Origin: Pseudomonas lini
GTDB taxonomy: Bacteria > Pseudomonadota > Gammaproteobacteria > Pseudomonadales > Pseudomonadaceae
Direction: 5' to 3'
Length of the DNA: 64,000 nt
Assembly (NCBI RefSeq): GCF_001042905.1
Contig: NZ_JYLB01000010.1
Location: forward strand, 62,001-126,000
Each line of letters opens with the position of its first letter. The first letter of the stretch is position 1. The notes below the pieces were generated by a model. It saw nothing but the letters and a program-made list of their open reading frames with translations. It did not search any database and had not been told where the DNA came from. Shown piece after piece: positions 26,018 to 35,176 of the stretch. The translations under genes and the position numbers were made by a program.

Positions 26018-27389
26018 AGGCTGGCGCTCCTCCAGCAGCCGCTTGCTGGCGCTCTACAGTTCGCTGTTCGTGGCCTGGAGCGGGATTCTCATGGGGGTCA
26101 TGTACTACGAAGTGTCCAGCTACCTGGACACCCTGGCCAAGCATTCATTGATGCAACGTCAGCATCTGTTTTCACGCTTTTCGGGCGAGCAACTGGAGGA
26201 CGCCCTCGCCGCCAGTGTGACGTTCGACATTCGCGGCATCGATGCCTATGGCCTGTTCGATGACCAGCAGCGCTACCTCAGCGGCCCCTTGCGCCAGATC
26301 CCTCAAGGCCTGCCGCTGGACGGCAAGATTCACATCCTCAGCGACTGCGTCGACGCCGACGACCCGACCCTGCCCACCGACAGCTGCGATGCCGTAGCGA
26401 CCCGGACCCTGGACGGACGCTGGCTGGTACTGGTGCGAGACAATGGTTCGTTGTTTGCGGTGACCCGGATCATCCTGCGCGCGCTGCTGTGGGGCGTGTC
26501 GCTGACCATTCTGCCTGGCATCGCCGGCTGGCACCTATTGAGACGGCGCCCGCTGCGGCGGATCCGGGCGATTCAGGCCAGCGCCGAAGCCATCGTCGCC
26601 GGTGACCTGACCCGACGCCTGCCGCTGTCCAACCGCCGTGACGAGCTGGACATGCTCGCCGCCATCGTCAACGCCATGCTCGAACGCATCGAGCGCTTGA
26701 TGAACGAGGTCAAGGGCGTGTGCGACAACATCGCCCATGACCTGCGCACACCGCTGACGCGCCTGCGGGCGCAGCTGTACCGGATTCAGCAGCAGGCCGA
26801 TGACGGTTCGACGCTGGCCGTGCAACTGGATTCGGTGCTCGGCGAAGCCGATACCTTGATGGCGCGTTTTCGCGGCTTGCTGCGGATTTCCGAGCTGGAG
26901 GATCGCCAGCGCCGTTCGGGCTTCGTGCAACTGGACCCGGTGCCGTTGCTGCAAGAGTTGCATGACTTTTATCTGCCGCTGGCGGAAGAAGGCGAACTGA
27001 CTTTTGAACTGCAACTGCCCGAGTCCCTGCCCCAACTCAATGGCGACCGGGCGCTGCTGTTCGAAGCCGTGGCGAATTTGCTGAGCAACTCGATCAAATT
27101 CACACCGCCGGGTGGGAAGGTGATTTTACGTGGAGTGAATGACGCTGGGCATACACGAATCGAAGTACTCGACTCCGGCCCCGGCATAGCGCTGGCCGAA
27201 CGTGAGGCGGTGTTTCAGCGCTTCTATCGCGCCGAGGGCGGTAACCCGCAAAGCGGTTTCGGGCTGGGATTGTCGATCGTCGCGGCGATTGTCAGCCTGC
27301 ACGGGTTTACGCTGGAAGTCGGCAGCAGCGAGCTGGGTGGTGCGCTGTTGGTGCTTGATTGTCGGCAGAGTTTGATGCCTCAGGCCTGA
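25995..27389 (+). CDS. Sensor histidine kinase
   Basis: A 464-residue membrane kinase: transmembrane segments near residues 17-37 and 160-180 flanking a periplasmic sensor region of about 120 residues with a possible disulfide (C118, C131), a HAMP domain (about 183-235), HisKA with phospho-acceptor H248 in NIAHDLRTPL, and an HATPase_c domain with NLLSNSIKFTPPGG and GLGLSIVAAIV. It would phosphorylate the regulator encoded upstream. The signal is unknown. Confidence 0.93.
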   Translation: MSLLNPSKGWRSSSSRLLALYSSLFVAWSGILMGVMYYEVSSYLDTLAKHSLMQRQHLFSRFSGEQLEDALAASVTFDIRGIDAYGLFDDQQRYLSGPLRQIPQGLPLDGKIHILSDCVDADDPTLPTDSCDAVATRTLDGRWLVLVRDNGSLFAVTRIILRALLWGVSLTILPGIAGWHLLRRRPLRRIRAIQASAEAIVAGDLTRRLPLSNRRDELDMLAAIVNAMLERIERLMNEVKGVCDNIAHDLRTPLTRLRAQLYRIQQQADDGSTLAVQLDSVLGEADTLMARFRGLLRISELEDRQRRSGFVQLDPVPLLQELHDFYLPLAEEGELTFELQLPESLPQLNGDRALLFEAVANLLSNSIKFTPPGGKVILRGVNDAGHTRIEVLDSGPGIALAEREAVFQRFYRAEGGNPQSGFGLGLSIVAAIVSLHGFTLEVGSSELGGALLVLDCRQSLMPQA

Positions 27390-27417
27390 CACAATCTCCA
27401 TCACAAAGAAGATCCAA

Positions 27418-27507
27418 TGTGGGAGCGGGCTTGCTCGCGAAAGCGGTGTGTCAGACAACATCATCGTCGACTGGCAGTCCGCATTCGCGAGCAAGCCCGC
27501 TCCCACA
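27418..27507. repeat. REP pair, GTGGGAGCGGGCTTGCTCGCGA family
   Basis: Inverted REP copies (variant with TTGCTCGCGAA) between the kinase gene and the convergent DinB gene. Confidence 0.9.
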
Positions 27508-27532
27508 GGGATTTGCTTAAGTCAGCGATGAC

Positions 27533-28039
27533 TCAATACCCCGGAACCTCGCGCAGAAAAACCGGCAGATCAGTGATCGGCGGCAGGGCCGGAATCTCGA
27601 CGTACATCTGGACCACCCAGCCTCGGTGATAACTGGCGTGGTTGACCACATGCAACAGCATCGCGCCGGCGCTCATGACCCCGCTTTCGCCCGAGACGGA
27701 GGTGAATTCGATGGGTTGATCCAGTGAATCGTCGGTCTGCGCCGAGGTCCATCCACAGAACCATTGATCTATCTCCTGTTGCGCCATTCGCAGCTCGGGG
27801 AGTTCGGTATGAAGCAGGTCATGGGAGGTTTTGAAGTCGTGCCCTCGGCCTTCCAGGTGGGCTTGCCAGATGCAGTCCACCACGTAGATGTGGTTCAAGG
27901 TGCCGATGATGTTGCTGAACACCGACACCCGTTTGCGGTTGAGCTCTTCCGGTGGCAGCGCCATGAGGCTGTCGAAGAGTCGCTGATCGGCCCAGCGCCT
28001 GTAATCGGCGAGCATGCGGGCAGTGCGTACGTTGATCAT
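27533..28039 (-). CDS. DinB family protein
   Basis: A 168-residue four-helix-bundle metalloprotein of the DinB/YfiT superfamily. The metal triad is H50 (GTLNHIYVVD), H134 and H138 (VVNHASYHRGWV). Members are thiol-dependent transferases or damage-inducible proteins; the activity of this one is unknown. GGGAGA precedes the ATG. REP pairs flank it on both sides and it looks monocistronic. Confidence 0.88.
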   Translation of the reverse strand: MINVRTARMLADYRRWADQRLFDSLMALPPEELNRKRVSVFSNIIGTLNHIYVVDCIWQAHLEGRGHDFKTSHDLLHTELPELRMAQQEIDQWFCGWTSAQTDDSLDQPIEFTSVSGESGVMSAGAMLLHVVNHASYHRGWVVQMYVEIPALPPITDLPVFLREVPGY

Positions 28040-28132
28040 CAGAGGTCTCCCATATCGATGGGCGCATTGGCAAGAATAGTCCCCCGTTGATCATCGGTCA
28101 CGCCATACGCGACCTTGTAGCCGCTGGTGCCA

Positions 28133-28222
28133 TGTGGGAGCGGGCTTGCTCGCGAAAGCGGTGTGTCAGGTAACATCATTGTCGACTGGCAGTCCGTATT
28201 CGCGAGCAAGCCCGCTCCCACA
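28133..28222. repeat. REP pair, GTGGGAGCGGGCTTGCTCGCGA family
   Basis: Inverted REP copies, nearly identical to the pair at 27418-27507 including the spacer (GTGTGTCAG...CGACTGGCAGTCCG), so this is a recent duplication of the whole element. Confidence 0.9.
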
Positions 28223-28255
28223 TTGTGATCTGCGGCTACAGGATCTCGTCGAGAA

Positions 28256-29365
28256 TTAAACCAGGATCAGACGCTGCACCACCCGCTCGGCCAGCGCCAG
28301 GCAACTGGTCAGCCCCGGAGATTCGATGCCGAACAGGTTGACCAACCCCGGCACGCTATGCACATCCGGGCCGCTGATGATGAAGTCGGCAGCCGGCTCG
28401 CTCGGTCCGCTGATCTTCGGGCGAATGCCGCTGTAGGCCGGTTGCAGGCTGTCATCAGGCAACGCAGGCCAGTAACGCCGGATCGCCTGATAGAAACCTT
28501 CGCTACGGCGCGAATCGACGCGGTAATCAACGTGCTCGACCCATTCGATATCCGGCCCGAAACGCGCCTGACCGCCCAGGTCCAGGGTCATGTGCACACC
28601 CAGCCCGGCGCTTTCCGGTGCCGGGTAAACCAGATGCCGGAACGGCGCCGGACCGCTGAAACTGAAGTAACTGCCCTTGCACAGCCAGGCCTTGGGAACG
28701 TGCTGCGCTGGCAAGCCTTCGATCCGGTTCGCCACTTCAGGCGCGGACAATCCCGCGCAGTTGATCAACTGCCGACAGCTCAACGTCATCGGCTGGGCCC
28801 CGCCCATGTGCAGCTCGAAACCGTGCCCGGTGCAACGGGCCCATTCCAATGGCGTGTGAAAGACTATCGAAGTACCGCACGCTTCAGCATCTGCCTGAAG
28901 CGCCAGCATCAGGGCATGGGAATCGACGATGCCGGTGGACGGCGACCAGAGCGCGGCAACGCAAGACAACGCAGGTTCAAGCGCCCGCGCCTGCCCGGCA
29001 TCCAGCCATTGCAGGTCATCGACGCCGTTGCGCCGGCCCTGCTCCAGCAATGCTTGCAAGGCATGGCGCTGACGTTCATCGGTGGCCACGATCAGCTTGC
29101 CGATACGCCGGTAATCGACGCCGCGTTCATCGCAGAAGGCGTACAACCGTTGCCTGCCCTCCACGCACAATTGCGCCTTGAGACTGCCGCTCGGGTAATA
29201 GATGCCAGCGTGGATCACTTCCGAGTTGCGCGAACTGATGCCCACGCCAATCCCCTCGCCCGCCTCGACCAGAATCACTTCTCGCCCGGCCCGAGCCAGC
29301 GCCCTGGCCACCGCCAGCCCGACCACACCAGCCCCGACCACCACGCATTCGATATCGACGCTCAC
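28256..29365 (-). CDS. FAD-dependent oxidoreductase, L-2-hydroxyglutarate oxidase-like
   Basis: A 369-residue flavoprotein of the LhgO/DAAO fold. The FAD motif is VVVGAGVVGLAVARALA at the N-terminus. ISSRNSEVIHAGIYYPSGSL is the LhgO-type active-site segment and GIESPGLTSCLALA the C-terminal FAD contact. It probably oxidises a 2-hydroxy acid. I chose the GTG at 29363-29365 (VSVDIECVV) with GGAGG upstream; an ATG five codons earlier is the alternative. Confidence 0.8.
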   Translation of the reverse strand: MSVDIECVVVGAGVVGLAVARALARAGREVILVEAGEGIGVGISSRNSEVIHAGIYYPSGSLKAQLCVEGRQRLYAFCDERGVDYRRIGKLIVATDERQRHALQALLEQGRRNGVDDLQWLDAGQARALEPALSCVAALWSPSTGIVDSHALMLALQADAEACGTSIVFHTPLEWARCTGHGFELHMGGAQPMTLSCRQLINCAGLSAPEVANRIEGLPAQHVPKAWLCKGSYFSFSGPAPFRHLVYPAPESAGLGVHMTLDLGGQARFGPDIEWVEHVDYRVDSRRSEGFYQAIRRYWPALPDDSLQPAYSGIRPKISGPSEPAADFIISGPDVHSVPGLVNLFGIESPGLTSCLALAERVVQRLILV

Positions 29366-29470
29366 CTGCCCTCCACACATTCAAGCCTGTCCTGCCACCG
29401 ATAATCGACCACGCTGGAGATTATCGCCAGCATGACCACGAAGATCTCGTCACGGGTTACATACGGTCCA

Positions 29471-29562
29471 TGTAGGAGCTGGCGAAGCCTGCGATCTTTT
29501 GATCTTCGGCGGCCGCTGAAATGCCAAAGATCAAAAGATCGCAGCCTTCGGCAGCTCCTACA
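29471..29562. repeat. REP pair, TGTAGGAGCTGCCGAAGGCTGCG family
   Basis: Inverted copies upstream of the LhgO-like gene; the left arm carries the variant GGCGAAGCCTGCG. Confidence 0.9.
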
Positions 29563-29669
29563 TACCATCCAACAGCCATCAAAACGGCAATTAACTGTCA
29601 TTTAGCTGAACCACTACACACTTCAATAACCAAACCCCGTTTAACCGGCCATTAAGTGCACTTTTACGA

Positions 29670-29698
29670 TTGACTTCACCCCCCTCGCTCAGTAAATT
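29670..29698 (+). promoter_or_regulatory. Probable promoter of the mgtA leader
   Basis: -35 TTGACT (29670-29675), 17-base spacer, -10 TAAATT (29693-29698). It opens a 210-base leader before the 98-codon ORF. A CGTTTA-N5-CCATTA pair at 29638-29654 only weakly resembles a PhoP box. Confidence 0.5.
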
Positions 29699-29745
29699 GC
29701 CCGGGCCGATAACAACGGCCTTTCATCAACTCACAAAAGAATTCA

Positions 29746-29859
29746 ATGGACACAGTATCTAGTTGCTGTCGGATGACTGCAGATAGGCAGGATCTGGCAC
29801 ATAACCCAGACAATGACGGGACTCGACTTTTCGGTCGGGTGAGCTGCGCTAGAGCCTGA
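29746..29859 (+). CDS. Possible 37-codon leader ORF
   Basis: Open frame MDTVSSCCRMTADRQDLAHN ... FGRVSCARA within the mgtA leader. The ribosome-binding site is weak (AAAAGAA). Its TGA is the three-base loop of the GAGCC-TGA-GGCTC hairpin, so ribosomes finishing it would disrupt the structured element. Purely a candidate leader peptide. Confidence 0.3.
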   Translation: MDTVSSCCRMTADRQDLAHNPDNDGTRLFGRVSCARA

Positions 29860-29896
29860 GGCTCCACCGTAACTTGCCTCACCGGAATCAGTCCGG
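29838..29896 (+). promoter_or_regulatory. Structured leader element upstream of the small ORF and mgtA
   Basis: Outer helix GGTGAG (29838-29843) with CTCACC (29878-29883) encloses hairpin GAGCC-TGA-GGCTC (29852-29864). A second hairpin CCGGA (29882-29886)/TCCGG (29892-29896) uses two of the same bases, so the outer helix and this hairpin exclude each other. It ends 14 bases before the next ATG, next to its AGAGG site. A regulatory RNA switch is plausible; it does not match the M-box consensus that I know. Confidence 0.45.
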
Positions 29897-29910
29897 CCCA
29901 GAGGCATGTT

Positions 29911-30207
29911 ATGAACTTCAAAACCACTGTAATGCCAGGCGTACGCGCCTTTGCATCGACCATGCGGGTCAAGCTTTGCCGTGAGCGTCTGTTGACGACT
30001 CGGCCCAGCGCCCCGTTTTCCGCCCCTTCTGCCCACGCCAAGGCACAACCTCGTGCCAACTGGCGCGTCTGCCCGACGACGGGCCGGCTTCAGCAACGCT
30101 GGAGCTTCGACGAAAGCCAGGACCCACCGAGTCGGCGCATCGCGCGCCTCTTCCAGCAGGCGAGCCTGATGCTCGGCCTGTACGTCGGGGCACGCACTCT
30201 CAATTGA
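29911..30207 (+). CDS. Small hypothetical protein upstream of mgtA
   Basis: A 98-residue basic protein with ANWRVCPTTGRLQQRWSFDE in its middle, a pattern I associate with short conserved Pseudomonas proteins of unknown function. AGAGG lies six bases before the ATG. It directly follows the structured leader and precedes mgtA by 281 bases, so it may take part in Mg2+ homeostasis. No domain recognised; it is not hydrophobic overall, though the C-terminus (SLMLGLYVGA) is mildly so. Confidence 0.55.
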   Translation: MNFKTTVMPGVRAFASTMRVKLCRERLLTTRPSAPFSAPSAHAKAQPRANWRVCPTTGRLQQRWSFDESQDPPSRRIARLFQQASLMLGLYVGARTLN

Positions 30208-30488
30208 TTTGAAGGCACTTTCAAAGTCCTTCCCTAACGGTTTTCTTAAACGAAATCCGACAACTTCTTATTGCCTGTCAAAAACAACTTTATCGGAATT
30301 AATTTATGGACGAAGCCAGTAGTCGGTTCGCTGCCTATCACTTATTAGTTGATGGACAGCGAACGTTAAAACATCAAAACACAATCATCCGACTCGATCG
30401 CTTATTTACGGCTCGACATATGTGCGCTCGTCTTTGATTAGCTGAGTACCTGTGTGTCGTGCCGCAAGCCTGCGGCAGGAGCACAGCA
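30208..30488 (+). other. AT-rich mgtA leader region
   Basis: No gene. It contains a long hairpin GTTCGCTG/CAGCGAAC (30326-30333 and 30357-30364, with an inner TATCA/TGAT pairing) and, at 30461-30476, the hairpin GCCGCA-AGCC-TGCGGC whose 3' base adjoins the AGGAG site of mgtA (30477-30481). The latter could influence ribosome access. Confidence 0.45.
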
Positions 30489-33209
30489 ATGACCCTTGTA
30501 AAAACCGCAAAAAAAACCACCCGGGGCGCCTCCAGCGACAACGCCAAGCTGTCGATGCGTGCCGCCCGGGAAGCGCAAAACGGCCTGGCCGTAACCCTCA
30601 CCAACCTCAACGCCACCGCTGACGGCTTGACTGAACTCGAAGCCGAAGGCCGTTTGGTGCGTGGTGGCCACAACGAAGTCGCCCACGACAAGCCGCCTCA
30701 CGCCCTCATCCAACTGCTCAAAGCCCTGAACAATCCCTTCATCTATGTGCTCCTGACCCTGGCCGGTATCAGCTTCTTCACCGACTACTGGCTGCCGATC
30801 AGCCAGGGTGAAGGCGACGACGCCGACCTGACCAAGGTCATCATTATCATGACCATGGTCAGCCTGAGCAGCCTGTTGCGATTCTGGCAGGAATACCGCT
30901 CGGCCAAGTCCACCGAAACCCTCAAGGCCATGGTGCGCACCACTGCCACCGTCCTGCGTCGCCCACAAAAGGGCCGCCCGCCGGTGCTGCGCGAAGTGCC
31001 GATGCGCGAACTGGTGACCGGCGATATCGTGCAGCTCAGCGCTGGCGACATGATCCCGGCGGACATCCGCCTGATCGAATCCCGCGACCTGTTCATCAGC
31101 CAGGCCGTGCTGACTGGCGAAGCCTTGCCGGTCGAGAAGTACGACACGCTGGGGGACGTGGCACAAAAATCGGCCACCAGCAGTGCAGCCGACCAGTCCA
31201 ACCTGCTCGACCTACAGAACATCTGCTTCATGGGCACCAACGTGGTCAGCGGCACCGCCAAAGCGGTGGTGGTCGCTACCGGTTCGCGCACCTACTTCGG
31301 CTCACTGGCCAAAGCCATTGTCGGCTCACGGGTGCAAACCGCGTTCGACCGTGGGGTGAACAGCGTCAGCTGGTTGCTGATCCGCTTCATGCTGGTCATG
31401 GTGCCGATTGTGTTCCTGCTCAACGGCTTCTCCAAAGGTGACTGGAGCGATGCGTTCCTGTTTGCGCTGGCAGTGGCGGTCGGCCTGACTCCGGAAATGC
31501 TGCCGATGATCGTCAGCGCCAACCTGGCCAAAGGCGCCATGGCCATGGCCAAGCGCAAAGTGGTGGTCAAGCGCCTCAACGCGATCCAGAACTTCGGTTC
31601 GATGGACGTGCTGTGCACCGACAAGACCGGCACCCTGACGCAGGACAAGATCATTCTTGAGCACCACGTCGACATCAATGGCCAACGCGACGATTCGCTG
31701 CTGGAGCTGGCCTGGCTCAACAGCCATCACCAGAGCGGACTGAAAAATTTGATGGATCAGGCCGTGGTGCAGTTCGCCAATCGCAATCCAACATTCCGCG
31801 TGCCGTTCGCCTACAGCAAGGTCGATGAACTGCCGTTCGACTTCGTGCGTCGGCGCCTGTCGATCATCGTCAAGGACAGCCGCGACGATCACCTGATGGT
31901 GTGCAAAGGCGCGGTCGAGGAAATGCTGACCATCGCCAGCCACCTCCATGAAAACGGCACTGTCGTGGCGTTGAATGATCAACGTCGCCAGGCGCTGCTG
32001 GCCCTGGCCAACGAGTACAACCAGGACGGCTTCCGAGTGCTGTTGGTCGCTACCCGCGAGATCCCGAAGGCACAGACGAAAAACCAGTACGCAACCACTG
32101 ACGAACGCGAACTGGTGATTCGCGGTTTCCTGACCTTCCTCGATCCACCGAAGGAAACCGCCGGCCCGGCGATTGCCGCGCTGCGCGACATGGGCGTGAC
32201 CGTCAAGGTGCTGACCGGTGACAACGCCGTGGTGACCTGCAAGATCTGCCGCGAAGTCGGCCTGGAACCCGGCATGCCGCTGCTCGGGCAAGACATCGAG
32301 AAGATGGACGAAGCCACCCTCAAGGCACGGGTCGAGGAACGCACGGTGTTCGCCAAGCTGACGCCGTTGCAGAAATCCCGGGTGCTCAAGGCGTTGCAGG
32401 CCAACGGTCACACCGTGGGTTTCCTCGGTGACGGCATCAACGACGCCCCTGCCCTGCGCGATGCCGACGTCGGTATTTCGGTGGACAGCGGCACCGACAT
32501 CGCCAAGGAATCGGCCGACATCATCCTCCTGGAAAAGAGCCTGATGGTGCTCGAAGAAGGTGTGCTCAAGGGCCGCGAAACTTTCGGCAATATCATGAAG
32601 TACCTGAACATGACCGCCAGCTCCAACTTCGGCAACGTGTTCTCGGTGCTGGTGGCCAGTGCGTTCATTCCGTTCCTGCCGATGCTGTCGATCCACCTGC
32701 TGCTGCAAAACCTCATGTACGACATCTCTCAGCTGGCGCTGCCGTGGGACAAGATGGACAAGGAATTCCTGCGCAAGCCGCGCAAGTGGGATGCGAAGAA
32801 TATCGGCCGTTTCATGCTGTGGATCGGGCCGACCTCGTCGGTCTTCGATATCACTACCTTCGCCCTGATGTGGTACGTGTTCGCCGCCAACAGCGTGGAA
32901 ATGCAGGGCCTGTTCCAGTCCGGCTGGTTCATTGAAGGGCTGCTGTCCCAGACCCTCGTGGTGCACATGTTGCGCACGCAGAAAATCCCGTTTTTCCAAA
33001 GCACCGCGGCGTTGCCGGTGATCCTGATGACCGGGCTGGTGATGGTGCTGGGCATCTACATTCCGTTCTCGCCACTGGGCACGCTGGTCGGTCTGCAACC
33101 GCTGCCGTGGGCGTACTTTCCATGGCTGGTCGGCACGTTGCTCAGCTACTGCGTGTTCGCGCAGGTCATGAAGACCCTCTACATCCGTCGCTTCAAGCAA
33201 TGGTTCTGA
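30489..33209 (+). CDS. mgtA: Magnesium-transporting P-type ATPase
   Basis: A 906-residue P3-type ATPase that imports Mg2+. The phosphorylation motif is DKTGT with D378, TGE of the actuator domain is in AVLTGEALPVEK, the hinge is FLGDGINDAPALRDADVGI, and the membrane motif PEMLPMIV follows the M4 region. About ten transmembrane segments are predicted. The ATG at 30489 follows AGGAG; an in-frame GTG at 30459 lies in the leader hairpin. Members are induced at low Mg2+ by PhoPQ and leader RNAs, which fits the structured leader here. Confidence 0.94.
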   Translation: MTLVKTAKKTTRGASSDNAKLSMRAAREAQNGLAVTLTNLNATADGLTELEAEGRLVRGGHNEVAHDKPPHALIQLLKALNNPFIYVLLTLAGISFFTDYWLPISQGEGDDADLTKVIIIMTMVSLSSLLRFWQEYRSAKSTETLKAMVRTTATVLRRPQKGRPPVLREVPMRELVTGDIVQLSAGDMIPADIRLIESRDLFISQAVLTGEALPVEKYDTLGDVAQKSATSSAADQSNLLDLQNICFMGTNVVSGTAKAVVVATGSRTYFGSLAKAIVGSRVQTAFDRGVNSVSWLLIRFMLVMVPIVFLLNGFSKGDWSDAFLFALAVAVGLTPEMLPMIVSANLAKGAMAMAKRKVVVKRLNAIQNFGSMDVLCTDKTGTLTQDKIILEHHVDINGQRDDSLLELAWLNSHHQSGLKNLMDQAVVQFANRNPTFRVPFAYSKVDELPFDFVRRRLSIIVKDSRDDHLMVCKGAVEEMLTIASHLHENGTVVALNDQRRQALLALANEYNQDGFRVLLVATREIPKAQTKNQYATTDERELVIRGFLTFLDPPKETAGPAIAALRDMGVTVKVLTGDNAVVTCKICREVGLEPGMPLLGQDIEKMDEATLKARVEERTVFAKLTPLQKSRVLKALQANGHTVGFLGDGINDAPALRDADVGISVDSGTDIAKESADIILLEKSLMVLEEGVLKGRETFGNIMKYLNMTASSNFGNVFSVLVASAFIPFLPMLSIHLLLQNLMYDISQLALPWDKMDKEFLRKPRKWDAKNIGRFMLWIGPTSSVFDITTFALMWYVFAANSVEMQGLFQSGWFIEGLLSQTLVVHMLRTQKIPFFQSTAALPVILMTGLVMVLGIYIPFSPLGTLVGLQPLPWAYFPWLVGTLLSYCVFAQVMKTLYIRRFKQWF

Positions 33210-33264
33210 TGGTGTAAGCCCCCGAAGCGAGGGAGCAAACCCAAATGACTTGAACACCGCAATC

Positions 33265-33358
33265 CCTGTGGGAGCGGGCTTGCTCGCGAAGAGGGAGTGT
33301 CAGTCGGCATCGATGGCGCCTGACACACCGCTTTCGCGAGCAAGCCCGCTCCCACAGG
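33265..33358. repeat. REP pair, GTGGGAGCGGGCTTGCTCGCGA family
   Basis: Inverted REP copies between mgtA and the Na/Pi cotransporter gene. Confidence 0.9.
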
Positions 33359-33432
33359 TTTCGTGTTTACCGCACCATCCCTCCGGCTCTCGGGCCGTCA
33401 ATAAATGCAGTACGTGAAAAGGGAGAGTCCTC

Positions 33433-35109
33433 ATGTCGGGAACTACTCTACTGATCAACCTCGCTGGCTCCATCGCCCTGTTGCTATGGGGCACTCATAT
33501 GATTTCTTCGGCGCTGTTGCGCGGCTTCGGCACGCCATTGCGTCAGTGGCTGGGCCACAACCTGAATAACCGCTGGATGGCTTTGCTGTCCGGCATCGGC
33601 ATCACTGGCGTCCTGCAAAGCAGCACCGCCGTCAGCCTGATGGCGACTTCGTTCACCGCCGCCGGGACACTGGGACTGGCGCCAGCACTGGCGGTGATGC
33701 TCGGCGCCAACATCGGTTCGACCCTGGTGGTGCAACTGCTCAGCGCCGATGTGTCGATGCTCACACCCATTGTTTTGCTGGTGGGTCTGATCATCTTTCG
33801 GCTGCGTGATGACTCCCGCTACGAAAGCGTCGGTTGCGCGTTGATCGGCCTGGGGCTGATGCTGCTGGCCCTGCACATGCTCGGTTCGACGCTGGCGGAA
33901 GTCGAAGGCACGCCAATCTTCCAGCTCATCATGCAGAGCCTCGATGGCGACCTGCTGATTGCACTGCTGGTGGCGCTGATCCTCACCTGGCTCTGCCACT
34001 CCAGCGTGGCCGTGGTGCTGCTGATCGTCTCGTTGGCCCCCACCGGCATGCTCTCGGCCAGCACGATTGTCGCGCTGGTATTGGGGGTGAACATTGGCGG
34101 TGCGCTGCCTTCGGTCATCAATGCCGGTTCAAGTGTCGGCCGACGCCTGCCGCTGGGCAATCTGCTGGTGCGGGCGGTCGGTGCCGTGGTGGTCTTGCCG
34201 TTTGCCGGGCTGCTCGCTCAGACACCGCTCGCGCCTTCGACGCTGGTGGTGTGCCTGCACACCGGTTTCAATCTGCTGCTGGGGTTGGTGTTCATCGGCC
34301 TGACCGACGTGCTCGCCAATGCCCTCACCCGATGGCTGCCGGCGCCTGAGCGGGATGTCGACCCTGGCATGCCGCACTACCTGGATGAGGCCGGTCTGGA
34401 AGTGGCCGACATCGGCTTGTCGAATGCCGCCCGCGAAGCGTTGCGCATGGCCGACATGCTCTCGGCCATGCTCGGCCGGATGTTGCATCTGCTCCACACA
34501 TCGCTACCGGCCTGCGCCGATGAAGTGCGGCGCATCGATCAATCCCTGGACCTGCTCAGCGCGGCGATTCGGGCTTATCTGGCCGACATCGGCAAGGAAG
34601 GCATCAGTGACAGCGATGCCGATCGCTCCCAGGAAATCCTCACGTTCGTGATCAACCTCGAACATGCCGCGGACATTCTTTCCAGCAGCCTCGCACAGCT
34701 GGCCATGCGCCGTTTGCGCCGGGGTGAACAGTTCTCGGCCTTCGAACTGGGCAACATCGCCCCGCTGCACGACGCATTGCTGGAAAGTTTGAGCCTGGCG
34801 ATCACCGTGTTCCTGCGCGAAGACATCGCCACCGCGCACCAATTGATCCAACGCAAAGAGACTGTCAGAAGGCTCGAAGCAGAAGCCAGCCGCGAGCATT
34901 TTCGCCAGTTGCAGGAAGACAAAAGTACCTGGGCTGAATCCGGCGATATTTTCCAACGGGTGCTGCGTGATTACCGGCGTATGCATCACCACATCGCCGC
35001 GCTGGCGTATCCGCTGCTCGAACGTGCCGGTGAGCGCTCGGTCGAGAACATCGATCTGGTGAAGGAGAACCCATCAAAAACAACTTCAGCCGCGACGCAT
35101 TCCTTATAG
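33433..35109 (+). CDS. Na+/phosphate cotransporter family protein with PhoU-like tail
   Basis: A 558-residue protein. Residues 1 to about 310 are the duplicated Na/Pi-cotransporter membrane region, with the QSST motif in GVLQSSTAVSLMA and its second-repeat counterpart CHSSVAVVLL; GANIGSTL and GVNIGGALP also repeat. Residues about 345-540 are a PhoU-like helical domain (NLEHAADILSSSLAQLA; YRRMHHHIAALAY). It probably moves phosphate with sodium or regulates phosphate balance. GGGAGAG precedes the ATG. Encoded alone after mgtA. Confidence 0.9.
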   Translation: MSGTTLLINLAGSIALLLWGTHMISSALLRGFGTPLRQWLGHNLNNRWMALLSGIGITGVLQSSTAVSLMATSFTAAGTLGLAPALAVMLGANIGSTLVVQLLSADVSMLTPIVLLVGLIIFRLRDDSRYESVGCALIGLGLMLLALHMLGSTLAEVEGTPIFQLIMQSLDGDLLIALLVALILTWLCHSSVAVVLLIVSLAPTGMLSASTIVALVLGVNIGGALPSVINAGSSVGRRLPLGNLLVRAVGAVVVLPFAGLLAQTPLAPSTLVVCLHTGFNLLLGLVFIGLTDVLANALTRWLPAPERDVDPGMPHYLDEAGLEVADIGLSNAAREALRMADMLSAMLGRMLHLLHTSLPACADEVRRIDQSLDLLSAAIRAYLADIGKEGISDSDADRSQEILTFVINLEHAADILSSSLAQLAMRRLRRGEQFSAFELGNIAPLHDALLESLSLAITVFLREDIATAHQLIQRKETVRRLEAEASREHFRQLQEDKSTWAESGDIFQRVLRDYRRMHHHIAALAYPLLERAGERSVENIDLVKENPSKTTSAATHSL

Positions 35110-35176
35110 CAGCTGCCGAACGCAGCCTCGCGAGCTCGGCAGCTGCTCCGGATCGCATTACGGATTAAACGGCTGA

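Noticed and set aside
27418..28222. Regularly spaced repeats that could suggest a CRISPR array
   Set aside because: The units are inverted palindromic REP pairs, not direct repeats with unique spacers, and a gene lies between them. No cas genes are present.
29638..29654. PhoP box upstream of the mgtA leader
   Set aside because: CGTTTA-N5-CCATTA matches well only in the first half and lies too far from the -10 box.
29840..29900. M-box (ykoK) magnesium riboswitch
   Set aside because: GAGGCTCCA and the nearby structure recall the M-box start, but the later conserved segments (ACGCCAA...GGGTC) are absent.
31326..33257. 643-codon minus-strand frame opposite mgtA
   Set aside because: Antisense shadow of a P-type ATPase with all catalytic motifs on the other strand.
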